This document shows positions 7,060 to 15,159 of a stretch of 16,657 nt of DNA, in pieces; the stretch's first letter is position 1, and every line of letters begins with the position of its first letter. Position numbers and translations under genes: made by a program. A model generated the notes under the pieces. It was not told the origin of the DNA. It did no database searches and was given only the letters and a program-made list of their open reading frames with translations. The stretch is from the NCBI GenBank assembly GCA_002344825.1, contig DDUN01000071.1:1-16657 (forward strand), given 5' to 3'. The stretch comes from Candidatus Multiplicimicrobium inquinatum (GTDB lineage: Bacteria > Omnitrophota > Omnitrophia > Omnitrophales > Aquincolibacteriaceae).

Positions 7060-7065
7060 TACAAT
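7060..7065 (+). promoter_or_regulatory. Predicted -10 element of mgtE
   Basis: TACAAT matches the -10 consensus at 5 of 6 positions. It lies 2 nt outside the right arm of the inverted repeat. The ATG at 7073 begins 7 nt after it, the distance at which RNA synthesis usually starts, so the mRNA may be leaderless. No -35 is seen 17 bp upstream. Confidence 0.4.
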
Positions 7066-7072
7066 GCGCCCT

Positions 7073-8395
7073 ATGAACTTTGATCCCTCGGAAAAACTCA
7101 GTGAAAGCGAAATTGAAGATACCTGGTCGGTTCTCTCGGCCGACGAGCGGGCGGAAGCTTTTTGTCTTTTAGGCCGCGAAGAAGCGCAGGATTTTTTTCT
7201 TAAAATTTCCGTGGATGACCGCGCGCAAATTATCCGCCGTTTGCCGGAAGGCGAAAAGCGGCTTTGGCTGCGTTTGCTCGCGCCGGATGATGCCGCCGAT
7301 TTGATTCAGCATTCTCCCGATGAAGAGCGGAGCATGCTTCTGAGTTTGCTCGATGACCAAAACCGCCGTGAAGTGAATGTCCTTTTGACTTATAAACAGG
7401 ATGTCGCCGGCGGACTCATGAACCCGCATTTCGCGCGCGTGCCGCCTGATTTAACCGCGGATGAAGCCATTCGCTACCTTCGTCTTCAGGTTCAAAAGCA
7501 TTTGGAAAATATTTACTATGTTTATGTTCTAGATGAAGCGCAAAAGCTTTTGGGAGTCGTTTCTTTTCGTGATTTATTTAAAGCCACGCCGGATAAAAAA
7601 GTCCGCGACATTATGAAAGTGGAAGTAACCACTGTTTCTGAAAATCAGGATCAGGAAGCGGTCGCAAAAATCTTCTCACAAAGAAAGTTTTTTGCTCTGC
7701 CCGTTGTCGATGATTTTCATCGCCTCAAAGGAATTATTACCGCCGACGATATTCTGCATGCCGTTCAGGATGAAGCGACCGAAGATATTCAGAAGTTGGG
7801 CGGTATGGAAGCTTTGGATAAGCCGTATATGCAGATGGGCTTTTGGGAGATGCTTAAAAAACGCGGCGTTTGGCTTGTTGTTCTTTTTCTCGGCAGTATG
7901 TTGACCGCGACCGCGATGGCTTTTTTTGAACATGAAATCGCGCAGGCCGTGGTGCTTGCACTTTTTGTTCCTCTTATTATTTCAAGCGGCGGAAACTCGG
8001 GTTCGCAGGCCGCGACGCTGGTTATTCGCGCGATGGCGCTGGGAGAGTTTCAGCTGAGAGATTGGTGGCGAATCGTGCGCCGTGAAATTTTAATCGGTTT
8101 CGGGCTGGGGATTATTCTCGCCGTGCTGGGACTTCTACGTATTTTAGCCGCGGATTATTTCTTTCACTCGTACGGTGACCACGCCTTTCTGCTTTCTTTT
8201 GTCGTAGCGCTCAGTCTTGTCGGAATTGTTGTGTGGGGGACACTAATGGGATCGCTTTTGCCCTTTATTCTGAAAAAATTTAACTTCGATCCCGCGAGCG
8301 CTTCCGCGCCTTTTGTGGCAACACTTGTGGATGTTTTCGGAATTGTGATTTATTTTTCGATCGCCGCGCTTATCCTCAAAGGAAGCTTGCTTTAG
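7073..8395 (+). CDS. mgtE: Magnesium channel/transporter MgtE
   Basis: This 440-residue inner-membrane Mg2+ channel works as a dimer gated by cytoplasmic Mg2+. An N-terminal helical MgtE_N domain fills about residues 10-125. Two CBS domains follow (about 130-245), beginning after VAGGLMNPHFARVPPDLTAD. Five membrane helices lie in about 270-440. The signature VPLIISSGGNSGSQAATLVIRA is present, as is the pore-helix motif DPASASAPFVATLVDVFGI with its conserved Asp. I prefer the ATG at 7073 to the in-frame one at 7064 because 7064 overlaps the predicted -10. Neither has a ribosome binding site. No M-box riboswitch is visible in the short upstream region. The gene is divergent from ridA. Confidence 0.93.
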   Translation: MNFDPSEKLSESEIEDTWSVLSADERAEAFCLLGREEAQDFFLKISVDDRAQIIRRLPEGEKRLWLRLLAPDDAADLIQHSPDEERSMLLSLLDDQNRREVNVLLTYKQDVAGGLMNPHFARVPPDLTADEAIRYLRLQVQKHLENIYYVYVLDEAQKLLGVVSFRDLFKATPDKKVRDIMKVEVTTVSENQDQEAVAKIFSQRKFFALPVVDDFHRLKGIITADDILHAVQDEATEDIQKLGGMEALDKPYMQMGFWEMLKKRGVWLVVLFLGSMLTATAMAFFEHEIAQAVVLALFVPLIISSGGNSGSQAATLVIRAMALGEFQLRDWWRIVRREILIGFGLGIILAVLGLLRILAADYFFHSYGDHAFLLSFVVALSLVGIVVWGTLMGSLLPFILKKFNFDPASASAPFVATLVDVFGIVIYFSIAALILKGSLL

Positions 8396-8445
8396 TCTTC
8401 TCTCGTCTGCCCTCTAAGAACTAAGCTGGAAAAGATAATATCGCT

Positions 8446-8481
8446 ATATTTTGGATGTTTTTACTATAAGCAATATTTTGG
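8446..8481 (+). promoter_or_regulatory. AT-rich promoter region of the secreted protein/kinase operon
   Basis: A possible -35 TTGGAT (8451-8456) and -10 TATTTT (8474-8479) are 17 bp apart. The 9-mer ATATTTTGG occurs twice in direct orientation (8446-8454 and 8473-8481), 27 bp apart. The stretch 8396-8525 between mgtE and the next start holds no clear terminator and no clear match to the repeats upstream of the large secreted protein gene. Confidence 0.3.
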
Positions 8482-8525
8482 TTTTGTGTTTTGAACCAAG
8501 TATCTTTATAACTAGCAGAAGACTT

Positions 8526-9401
8526 ATGAAAAAAGAAAAAAAACTTATTCAATGCGGTTGGGTTTGGAGCTTGCTCATTCTGGTTGTGGGGGCGCAAATG
8601 CCGGCTGGAGCAGAAGAGGTCGCAACACAGGCAGGGAATGGAAACTTTGTACCGGTGATCAGTTCGGACGATATTTCGAGTGCGCCGCCGAAGAATAATG
8701 CTTTGCCGCCGTCAAACCCAGAAAATGTGTCCGCTGTTACCTTGCCTTCAGACAATCCTGCTGAGATTGGGGCAGGATCTCCTTCCGTCAAAGATGTTTT
8801 AGGGGGGCTTGGCCTAAATGAAAAAGAAACTCAAGCTTTCTTAAACAACATAGAGTCTGTTTTGAAAAGCATCGATCAAGCTTTGAACTCTAAGACCCCT
8901 GCGAATTATGAGACCGTGGAAAAGCAATTTGAAGGATTGTCAGGCTTTGCATCGAGGCATAGTGACAATGAAAATGTCATCGAAGCCGTAAGTGTTGTCA
9001 TCAGTGCCTTTTTCGAGAAAGCCGAAAGGAAAGCGGCTCTTTCTGAGCGGGATTCCGATGGTTCTCTTCTTTCGGAGAGTAAAAATTTATTGCAGGATCT
9101 TTTGGATTACGAAAATGACAAAAAAGATCGCGCTGAGATGTCCGCGAATCCTTCTTTCGCTTCCGGAGCAGAAATGGTTGATTCTTCGGAAAGAGTGAAA
9201 CACAGAGAGCAGGTGATGGAACAGGTTTTGGAAATCCTGCGCAAAGGGGCTGTTGACTCTCAGTCGCCTGCTGTTTCGCGCGCCATTTATCGCAGTTGGT
9301 ATTTGTCGGTTTCAAAAAAAGCCCGTGATTTGCGTTTCAGCCGTTTGCGTGCGATGATGTTACGTCAACAAAATGCTGAAACACCCGTACCCGCAATTTA
9401 A
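8526..9401 (+). CDS. Secreted protein of unknown function, linked to LytS/LytTR system
   Basis: I do not recognise this 291-residue protein. A signal peptide covers about residues 1-29 (basic MKKEKK, hydrophobic core, cleavage near AGA-EE). After it comes a low-complexity Asn/Pro/Ser-rich linker (about 30-95), then a mainly helical, charged region to the end. There are no membrane segments after the signal and no cysteines in the mature part. Directly after the signal peptide stands TQAGNGNFVPV, which resembles QQDGSGQFVAV in the large secreted protein of the same cluster. I chose the ATG at 8526 because it starts a proper signal peptide; the frame is open from a TTG at 8451, but that extension looks artificial. 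The last 29 bp overlap the sensor kinase gene, which suggests coupled expression and perhaps a role as ligand or accessory sensor for the kinase. Confidence 0.75.
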   Translation: MKKEKKLIQCGWVWSLLILVVGAQMPAGAEEVATQAGNGNFVPVISSDDISSAPPKNNALPPSNPENVSAVTLPSDNPAEIGAGSPSVKDVLGGLGLNEKETQAFLNNIESVLKSIDQALNSKTPANYETVEKQFEGLSGFASRHSDNENVIEAVSVVISAFFEKAERKAALSERDSDGSLLSESKNLLQDLLDYENDKKDRAEMSANPSFASGAEMVDSSERVKHREQVMEQVLEILRKGAVDSQSPAVSRAIYRSWYLSVSKKARDLRFSRLRAMMLRQQNAETPVPAI

Positions 9402-10947
9402 CGGCTGTCCTGGTTATATCCGCCGCATCTTCTTTTTTTTAGCAGTCCTTTTTTTTCTGCCCGTTTCCCTTTCTTTTTCTCAAGAGCCTGATTTAAAAAC
9501 CTTGCGTGCTGAGATTGTGCAAATGGCTGAAAAAATGAATATCCATGAACAAAGCGACGAAATGAAAATTTTACCGCGCATGGAAATGGCTGTGGCAGCC
9601 GAAGAGCAAGGTAATGCGGCCTTGGCACTTGAATTGCTGGAGTCTTGCCGGTTTGACTTGAATTTTATGGAGAGTCAGCGCGCTTTTGAGTCGGAACAGT
9701 TTTGGCCTCGCCAGGCTTGGCTTGAAATCATTTTTGATTTATTGCGAAGCTATGTCTTGATTGCGATTCTGGCGCTTATCTCCGTCAAGCTTTCATTCTT
9801 CAGAAGAAAAGAAGCCTTTGCGCCGGTTCTTGCTCAATGGCCGACAGCGGGATGGCTTACCGCCGCCGGATTTTTATTCGGAACTTATGATTTGATGCGC
9901 TTTGGCTCTGCAGCCTCGAGCTATTTTGATCTGCAAATTGTTTTTGCGGTTTGTGCCGGTCTTACGGGAGGGGTGCTTCCGGGGTTGGTCTGCGGCATTA
10001 TTTTTGCTTTACTGCGGGTGCTTTTGCAGCCTCAAAACTGGATGATGGCAGCGGTATTAGCCGGAGCCGGGCTGTTTGGGGCCTTCTTTTTTTATGCCGC
10101 GCGGCGCTTTGGAAAAATACTTCTTTGGTCAGCTTGCGCCGGTCTTTGTGCTGGAGCCGCCCACGCGGCGGTTGTTTTCATCAGCCCCGCTTGGCCGCGG
10201 GAGTATGCTCTTTTCGCTGCCGGTTGGACAGGTCTTGCTGAGGCTTGCGGCATTATTCTTTTCACCGCCGTTGCGCTTGCTCTTTTACGTGATGAAAAAC
10301 AAAAAGCCGCGGAAAAGGAACTTCTGCAGAGTAAATTACTGCTGCTTCAGACTCAAATTAAACCGCATTTTCTTTTTAATGCGCTTAATACCATTGCCGC
10401 AGTGAGTTCCCGAGAATCTGCTTCGCAAACGCGGGGATTAATCGAAAAATTGGCGGATTTTTTCAGGCTTTCCCTGCAACATGGGCGCGATCAAATTACA
10501 TTGAGCGAAGAAATGAATTTTGTGGACGCTTATATTGATTTGGAGAAAGCCCGGTTCGGAGACAGTTTGAAGATTGAAAAAAAATTTGAATGGACGGAGC
10601 GCGCTCAAGAGTTAAAGGTCCCGGCACTTTTAATTCAGCCGCTGGTGGAAAACGCGATTCGGCATGGGGTTCGAAAAAAAACGGAAAAAGGAACGGTTTG
10701 TGTCGATATTTTAGAAAGCGAAAATGACGTTGAAGTTTCAGTTCGGGATGATGGCACCGGAATGGCACCGGAAAAGCTGGCGGCTTTGCAAAAAGGCGAA
10801 GCCGTGCGGGGAGAAGGTTTGGGGATTGGATTAGGAAATATCCGGCAACGGATACGGCAGACTTTCGGAAAAAAAGCGGAGATGCTTTTTGAATCTTCCG
10901 TCTCGGGAACGCGTGTTACTTTAAAATTACCGCTTAAGGGGAAATGA
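9373..10947 (+). CDS. LytS-family sensor histidine kinase with extra periplasmic segment
   Basis: This 524-residue kinase probably senses an envelope or extracellular signal and phosphorylates the LytTR regulator encoded next. An N-terminal signal/anchor segment lies at about 17-36, then a mostly helical extracytoplasmic region at 38-112, a TM helix at 117-140, and a multi-helix membrane block at 157-305 that resembles the 5TM-LYT sensor domain (GLTGGVLPGLVCGIIFALL). The His_kinase domain has QIKPHFLFNALNTI with His332 as phosphoacceptor. The HATPase domain has an N-box PLVENAIRHG, DDGTGM and GEGLGIGLGN. Canonical LytS lacks the long N-terminal extracytoplasmic part, so this arrangement is unusual. 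The start overlaps the upstream secreted protein gene by 29 bp and has no clear ribosome binding site. The stop overlaps the regulator start. Confidence 0.88.
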   Translation: MLKHPYPQFNGCPGYIRRIFFFLAVLFFLPVSLSFSQEPDLKTLRAEIVQMAEKMNIHEQSDEMKILPRMEMAVAAEEQGNAALALELLESCRFDLNFMESQRAFESEQFWPRQAWLEIIFDLLRSYVLIAILALISVKLSFFRRKEAFAPVLAQWPTAGWLTAAGFLFGTYDLMRFGSAASSYFDLQIVFAVCAGLTGGVLPGLVCGIIFALLRVLLQPQNWMMAAVLAGAGLFGAFFFYAARRFGKILLWSACAGLCAGAAHAAVVFISPAWPREYALFAAGWTGLAEACGIILFTAVALALLRDEKQKAAEKELLQSKLLLLQTQIKPHFLFNALNTIAAVSSRESASQTRGLIEKLADFFRLSLQHGRDQITLSEEMNFVDAYIDLEKARFGDSLKIEKKFEWTERAQELKVPALLIQPLVENAIRHGVRKKTEKGTVCVDILESENDVEVSVRDDGTGMAPEKLAALQKGEAVRGEGLGIGLGNIRQRIRQTFGKKAEMLFESSVSGTRVTLKLPLKGK

Positions 10948-11717
10948 TGCCCAAGATTAAAGTTTTGCTTGCGGATGATGAACCGCTTGCGCGCGAAGAT
11001 CTCGCGCGGATGATCTCGGACGAGACTGACTTTGAAGTCACCGGACAAGCAGGAGATGGCCGACTAGCGCTTGAGTCGGTGCGCCGATTGAAGCCGGACG
11101 TTGTTTTTCTTGATATTGATATGCCTTTTTTGAACGGCATTGAAGTCGCGCTTGAGCTGGCGAAAGATCCCGCGCCGCCGCTCGTTGTTTTTTCCACCGC
11201 TTTTGACCAATATGCCGTGGATGCTTTTGAGGCCAATGCGCTTGATTATATTTTGAAGCCCTGCCGGCAAGACCGCCTCAAAAAAGCCCTCGAAAAAATT
11301 AAGAAACATTGTCTTGCGGGGCAAAAGCAAACCGGGCTGGGGAAGCTGGAAGGGTCTTTTTTAAAGAAAGGATTGATTCAGAAAATTGCCGCGCGGCAAA
11401 AAAATTCCAAAGAAAAAATGGTTCTCGACCCCGATGAAATTGACTTTTTTCACGCGGAATCAGCCGAGGTTTTTGCGTATGTGAAAGGACAGGACTTTAT
11501 TGTCAGCCTAACCTTAAAAGAGCTTGCGGAAGGGTTGGAGACGCGTGGGTTTGCGCAATGTCACAAAGCTTATCTTGTGAACTTATCGCGCGTTCAAAAA
11601 ATCAGCCCTCTTTTTAGCGGGAATTATCAAATTATTCTTAAAACCTCCGAGGCCCCCAAAGTTCCTCTTTCTCGGCGCTATGCCGGCCATATCCGTTCTC
11701 AGCTTGGCGGTTGGTAA
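10947..11717 (+). CDS. LytTR-family response regulator (LytR/AlgR type)
   Basis: This 256-residue transcription regulator is the partner of the kinase upstream. The receiver domain (about 3-120) has the acidic pair in LLADDEP, the phosphoacceptor Asp56 in VVFLDIDMP, Thr84 in FSTAFDQY and Lys104 in DYILKP. A Lys-rich linker follows, then a LytTR DNA-binding domain from about 150 to the end, with FAQCHKAYLVNLSRVQKI close to the family consensus. The ATG at 10947 is preferred over that at 10944 because AAGGGG at 10936-10941 is better spaced for it. The kinase stop codon overlaps both starts. LytTR proteins bind pairs of 9-bp direct repeats, and such repeats lie directly downstream, before the large secreted protein gene. 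Confidence 0.92.
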   Translation: MPKIKVLLADDEPLAREDLARMISDETDFEVTGQAGDGRLALESVRRLKPDVVFLDIDMPFLNGIEVALELAKDPAPPLVVFSTAFDQYAVDAFEANALDYILKPCRQDRLKKALEKIKKHCLAGQKQTGLGKLEGSFLKKGLIQKIAARQKNSKEKMVLDPDEIDFFHAESAEVFAYVKGQDFIVSLTLKELAEGLETRGFAQCHKAYLVNLSRVQKISPLFSGNYQIILKTSEAPKVPLSRRYAGHIRSQLGGW

Positions 11718-11763
11718 AGGATTAGAAGCGGACAAAAGTCCAAAATAGCCAAGTATTCGGCTT

Positions 11764-11813
11764 ACCGCTTATTCAAAGATTTTACCGCTTATCGCCGCTT
11801 TTCGACCTCTTAT
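11764..11813 (+). promoter_or_regulatory. Direct repeats, likely LytTR operator
   Basis: ACCGCTTAT occurs at 11764-11772 and again at 11784-11792, with a variant ACCTCTTAT at 11805-11813. A weaker copy, GCCGCTTTT, lies at 11794-11802. The steps between copies are 20, 10 and 11 bp, so all lie on one face of the DNA helix. From memory the LytTR consensus is [TA][AC][CA]GTTN[AG][TG], two copies 12-13 bp apart; ACCGCTTAT fits all but one position. The third copy covers the expected -35 position of the next gene, as for an activator. Confidence 0.65.
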
Positions 11814-11828
11814 CGAGTTTGTTTCGAC

Positions 11829-11834
11829 TTTAAT
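11829..11834 (+). promoter_or_regulatory. Predicted -10 of the large secreted protein gene
   Basis: TTTAAT lies in ACTTTAATAAAG, about 16 bp after the third LytTR-type repeat. Transcription would begin near 11841, with a leader of about 44 nt ending in GGAGG (11872-11876) 8 nt before the ATG at 11885. The matching -35 position (11806-11811, CCTCTT) is poor, consistent with activator dependence. Confidence 0.4.
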
Positions 11835-11884
11835 AAAGACTTCCGCCATCTTTCTATTAGGAAATAACAATGGAGGATGCAGAT

Positions 11885-14800
11885 ATGAATACTTTAAAGC
11901 TGAACGTAAAAATTTATAGCATTGCCACAGTCATCATTTATTTTTTTACAAATGTGACTCCGCTTCTCGCGGCGGATTCCCAGCCGATTCAACAAGACGG
12001 CAGCGGCCAGTTTGTTGCCGTGGCTGATCCTGATAACCAGTTTTACGACCGTAATTTCGGCGCTCAAATGGGCCAGGCGTCGGCGTTAGACGAATTTGAA
12101 AATGCGGGCGCTTTGAGCGTCGCGACGGAAAGCGTGGAAAGCGTAGAGTCTGCGTCTACCGGCCATTGCATGGCCTTTACCCCGGAATGCGGGTATGAGA
12201 ATGCTCCCGAACCCGTGATTGCGGAGGAACCGCCTGTTATTGATTTGGGCGAACCCGTCGCCTCTGAAGAGCAAGTCGAGGTGCATGTTGTTTTAACGGA
12301 TAACACGCAGGCTGAAACCCCGATTTATAAGACCACGGTGCGTGAAAGCGTGGAATGCGTCACATCGCCTTGCTTTGATACAACCGACACTTATTATGCT
12401 GCGGATGGAACTTTGTTGGGCACAAGACAGCGTGATTCGCGCGAACCCGGTGCCGGCGAACTTTGGAGAACCGCGGACGGCGAAGAAATTCGTTTTGTGA
12501 GCGGAACGCTGAAAGACAAAAATTTTGTTCTCGAGCGCGGCGGTTATTTTTATGCCGTTCAGAAAAACGAAGACGGAACCTATAAGGCTTCAGAACCGCT
12601 CAAGCTTGCTGCGGATGAAGACCCTGAAGTTGATTTTTATCTTGGCAAAGCGAAATATGCGCACTCAAAAAATACATCAAACACAATGTGCACAATGGGG
12701 ATACCGCCATCGTGTTATGGTACGGATTCTGTGGAAGCGGATTATTACGATGACCAGGGCGTTTATTTGGGCAAGAAATTTGTTGTCACCACGTATCATG
12801 GGTATGACAGCACGACGAAAACGGTATGGCAGGAAGCCGTTCCGCCGAGCCCCGCTAAAATAGCTGAGCGCACGGCTGTTTTGAGCTTGGTGAATGATTT
12901 TGGCATGCCTTTGTATAAGATTTTAAGTCACTTGCGCAGCGGGTTGATTACGATTGCTGTGGATTTAGCTCAATTGACGATTGTCGTCAAGATTGACCCG
13001 AGCGTAGAACGGCCTGCCGGCGCGATTAATTTATTTGATCCGCTTGGTTCCGATCCATTACCTTCCGAAATTAATTACACACTCGGCAAAAGTCAGCGTA
13101 TTTTTATTCAGGCTCCATGCGTTGCTTCTGCGGAAGGTGTGGCCAATTGCGCGAATGAACCGAATCCGGATTATTTTTTAAAGAAAGCTCATTTTAATGT
13201 GGGCAATAAAATGTTTGAAGCCAATTATTTGCCCGAACTTAAAACAGAATTAGGCATCATTCGGCTCGAAGGGCCGGGCGATAATCGTCTGCGCTCTGTT
13301 GTTGTGACCACCAGTGTTCCTTATCCGTGCAGCGGCGAAGTCTGTATTTTGATTATGTCAACGTCAGTGGGACAAATGACTTATCAGTATTCTGAAGATG
13401 GCCGGAAAGTAGAAGTTCAATATGGGTTTCCAATGGAAGGAGAGACCCGCATGTCTTTTAGCAGAACCCTTACGTTGGAGCGTTATCAAGACGCTTATCG
13501 TATTACCGAGATTCGTGATTACGATGGCGAGGGCAATTTGGCGGTGATCAGCCATTTCTCTTATCCGTCACAAAAGGGCTGGCCGTATCAAATATATGAT
13601 CATGACATGAAGATTACCCGGACGGATGCGCACGGAAATGTTCTTTCGGTAATTAAGGTGGGCGGACGCCTCTTTTATTTCAAACCTATCTTGATAGATG
13701 GGGCTGAAACTTTCGTTGCCGAAGCGAGAGGGCTTGTGGCTTCTATTGCCTGGGCGAATGGAAAAGAGGAGGTTGTTAAGTTTGAAACGCTCGAAGAGCT
13801 TTTAAAGATCGCCGCAAAGGGAGAGGAAAATATCCTTCCGCCGCTTGTTTTGCAAATGGTTAACGCATTGAAAGCCGCTTTTGGGCACGGATACCAAGTT
13901 AGCGTAAGCAAGGGCAAGAACGGCAATTACATGATTGATATTTCTTCGCTGATGTGGCCGTCACATTTGACGCAATTAAGTTTTTCAGTCAATGCACACG
14001 GCGAAATCTTAAGAGATTTTGGTTCTGTGACTTATTCCGGGAATGGGGGCGGGTCGGTATCGGTTCGTTTCGATGTGATGTTTGCGATTATGGAGCGAAT
14101 TGTACCTGGCAAGGCAATTCTTTGGCCTGGACCGATTGAAATAGAGCCGATTGAATTAAAGTCAATTCTTAACGATGATAACGCGTTTGTTCTTCCTCGC
14201 GACGAAAACGATGCAGATATAGCGGGCATTAAATTTCCTGAATATACAATGCCTCCTTACGAATACAAATGGCAGAATCAGGTCATTAACTTTCTCTTGG
14301 AAATGAGAAATGTAAATGTTTCCCGGGTTTTGAACCATTTTGATTTTCGGGATGATCAAACACTTCCCTCCGGCAGTGTTTCGTTCACCGGTAAGGTGAC
14401 GATTCTCTTTTCTTATAACGGAGCCAAGTATATGGCGACTCGTTTTGAAGACGGGCAGTTAATTGTCTCACGCGCGCATGCAACAAACGACCCGGCCGCA
14501 GAGGGTGTTTTTGGTGTAAAACCGGTTTATGAGCAGGTCGTTTTTGCGACGGAGAAGTGCATGGCAATCGGCTGCATCGCGGTGGGAACAACTTCTTATT
14601 TTGATGAAAATGGCAATTTGATCGGAACCCGCCGCTCTTCGGGATCGTCGCTTGAGCTTTCTGATGTGTGGAAAGATGCCAATGGAAAGGAAGTGGCGCG
14701 AACCACCTATTCTCTTGCTGGGCCTTTAGCAGAGCCCGAGCAAGACCTTGCGATTCAAGCCCTGGGTCTTGATTCGGCTGAAACAGGGGATTTGCATAAA

Positions 14801-15142
14801 ACAACCACTGCGATTATTTTCAGCTGCGAAGAAGGTTCATGCGCTCCGCGGAATGTGATGATTGAATCTCTCTTCTCAAATTCAGGAACTGTCGGCTCGA
14901 AATGGATATTCAGCGACCGCATTGAATTTAAAGATGCGGCCGGCAATCTTAAGCAAACGCTGGAGTTAGTCAGCGACCCTGATGAGCTTGGAATGGTGCG
15001 CGACTTACTTGTGAACCGCACCGCGCAATATCGCTCGGCATTCTGGACGATGTGGGAGCAGGTGAAAGGACAGGCGATTTATATTGCTGAGTATGATGAT
15101 GAAGATGAGAAAGAAAAGCGCAAGAAACAGGCCGCGGCTTAA
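11885..15142 (+). CDS. Large secreted protein with paired cysteines and YD-like hairpin repeats, unknown function
   Basis: I do not recognise this 1085-residue protein. A signal peptide covers about residues 1-30 (cleavage near LLAA-DSQ). I chose the ATG at 11885 because GGAGG stands 8 nt before it; the ATG at 11870 would place that sequence inside the gene. The mature protein looks beta-rich. It holds 14 cysteines, all in seven close pairs (residues 95/102, 158/163, 269/277, 412/422, 482/487, 892/897, 981/986; four are CX4C). Several pairs are followed by a Y-[YF]-x-x-x-G-x-x-x-G hairpin (TYYAADGTLLGTR, DYYDDQGVYLGKK, SYFDENGNLIGTR). D-x-x-G turns recur elsewhere, as in YD/RHS-like repeats. 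The C-terminal tail is charged (EYDDEDEKEKRKK) and has no anchor or sorting signal I know. Its promoter carries likely LytTR sites, so the kinase/regulator pair upstream probably controls it. Confidence 0.85.
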   Translation: MNTLKLNVKIYSIATVIIYFFTNVTPLLAADSQPIQQDGSGQFVAVADPDNQFYDRNFGAQMGQASALDEFENAGALSVATESVESVESASTGHCMAFTPECGYENAPEPVIAEEPPVIDLGEPVASEEQVEVHVVLTDNTQAETPIYKTTVRESVECVTSPCFDTTDTYYAADGTLLGTRQRDSREPGAGELWRTADGEEIRFVSGTLKDKNFVLERGGYFYAVQKNEDGTYKASEPLKLAADEDPEVDFYLGKAKYAHSKNTSNTMCTMGIPPSCYGTDSVEADYYDDQGVYLGKKFVVTTYHGYDSTTKTVWQEAVPPSPAKIAERTAVLSLVNDFGMPLYKILSHLRSGLITIAVDLAQLTIVVKIDPSVERPAGAINLFDPLGSDPLPSEINYTLGKSQRIFIQAPCVASAEGVANCANEPNPDYFLKKAHFNVGNKMFEANYLPELKTELGIIRLEGPGDNRLRSVVVTTSVPYPCSGEVCILIMSTSVGQMTYQYSEDGRKVEVQYGFPMEGETRMSFSRTLTLERYQDAYRITEIRDYDGEGNLAVISHFSYPSQKGWPYQIYDHDMKITRTDAHGNVLSVIKVGGRLFYFKPILIDGAETFVAEARGLVASIAWANGKEEVVKFETLEELLKIAAKGEENILPPLVLQMVNALKAAFGHGYQVSVSKGKNGNYMIDISSLMWPSHLTQLSFSVNAHGEILRDFGSVTYSGNGGGSVSVRFDVMFAIMERIVPGKAILWPGPIEIEPIELKSILNDDNAFVLPRDENDADIAGIKFPEYTMPPYEYKWQNQVINFLLEMRNVNVSRVLNHFDFRDDQTLPSGSVSFTGKVTILFSYNGAKYMATRFEDGQLIVSRAHATNDPAAEGVFGVKPVYEQVVFATEKCMAIGCIAVGTTSYFDENGNLIGTRRSSGSSLELSDVWKDANGKEVARTTYSLAGPLAEPEQDLAIQALGLDSAETGDLHKTTTAIIFSCEEGSCAPRNVMIESLFSNSGTVGSKWIFSDRIEFKDAAGNLKQTLELVSDPDELGMVRDLLVNRTAQYRSAFWTMWEQVKGQAIYIAEYDDEDEKEKRKKQAAA

Positions 15143-15159
15143 GCGCGGGGCGGTGACTT

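Noticed and set aside
6940..7072. M-box magnesium riboswitch before mgtE
   Set aside because: The upstream space is too short and is filled by the inverted repeat and a promoter-like -10; none of the M-box architecture is visible.
8451..8525. N-terminal extension of the secreted protein from a TTG start
   Set aside because: The extension would bury the signal peptide behind 25 unusual residues and overlap the AT-rich promoter region; the ATG at 8526 starts a normal signal peptide.
11730..11741. GGAC-AAAA-GTCC hairpin just after the regulator gene
   Set aside because: Only four base pairs and no T-run; too weak to call a terminator.
14385..14804. 139-codon frame on the minus strand inside the large secreted protein gene
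   Set aside because: Low-complexity composition, no ribosome binding site and full containment in a well-supported gene; a shadow frame.
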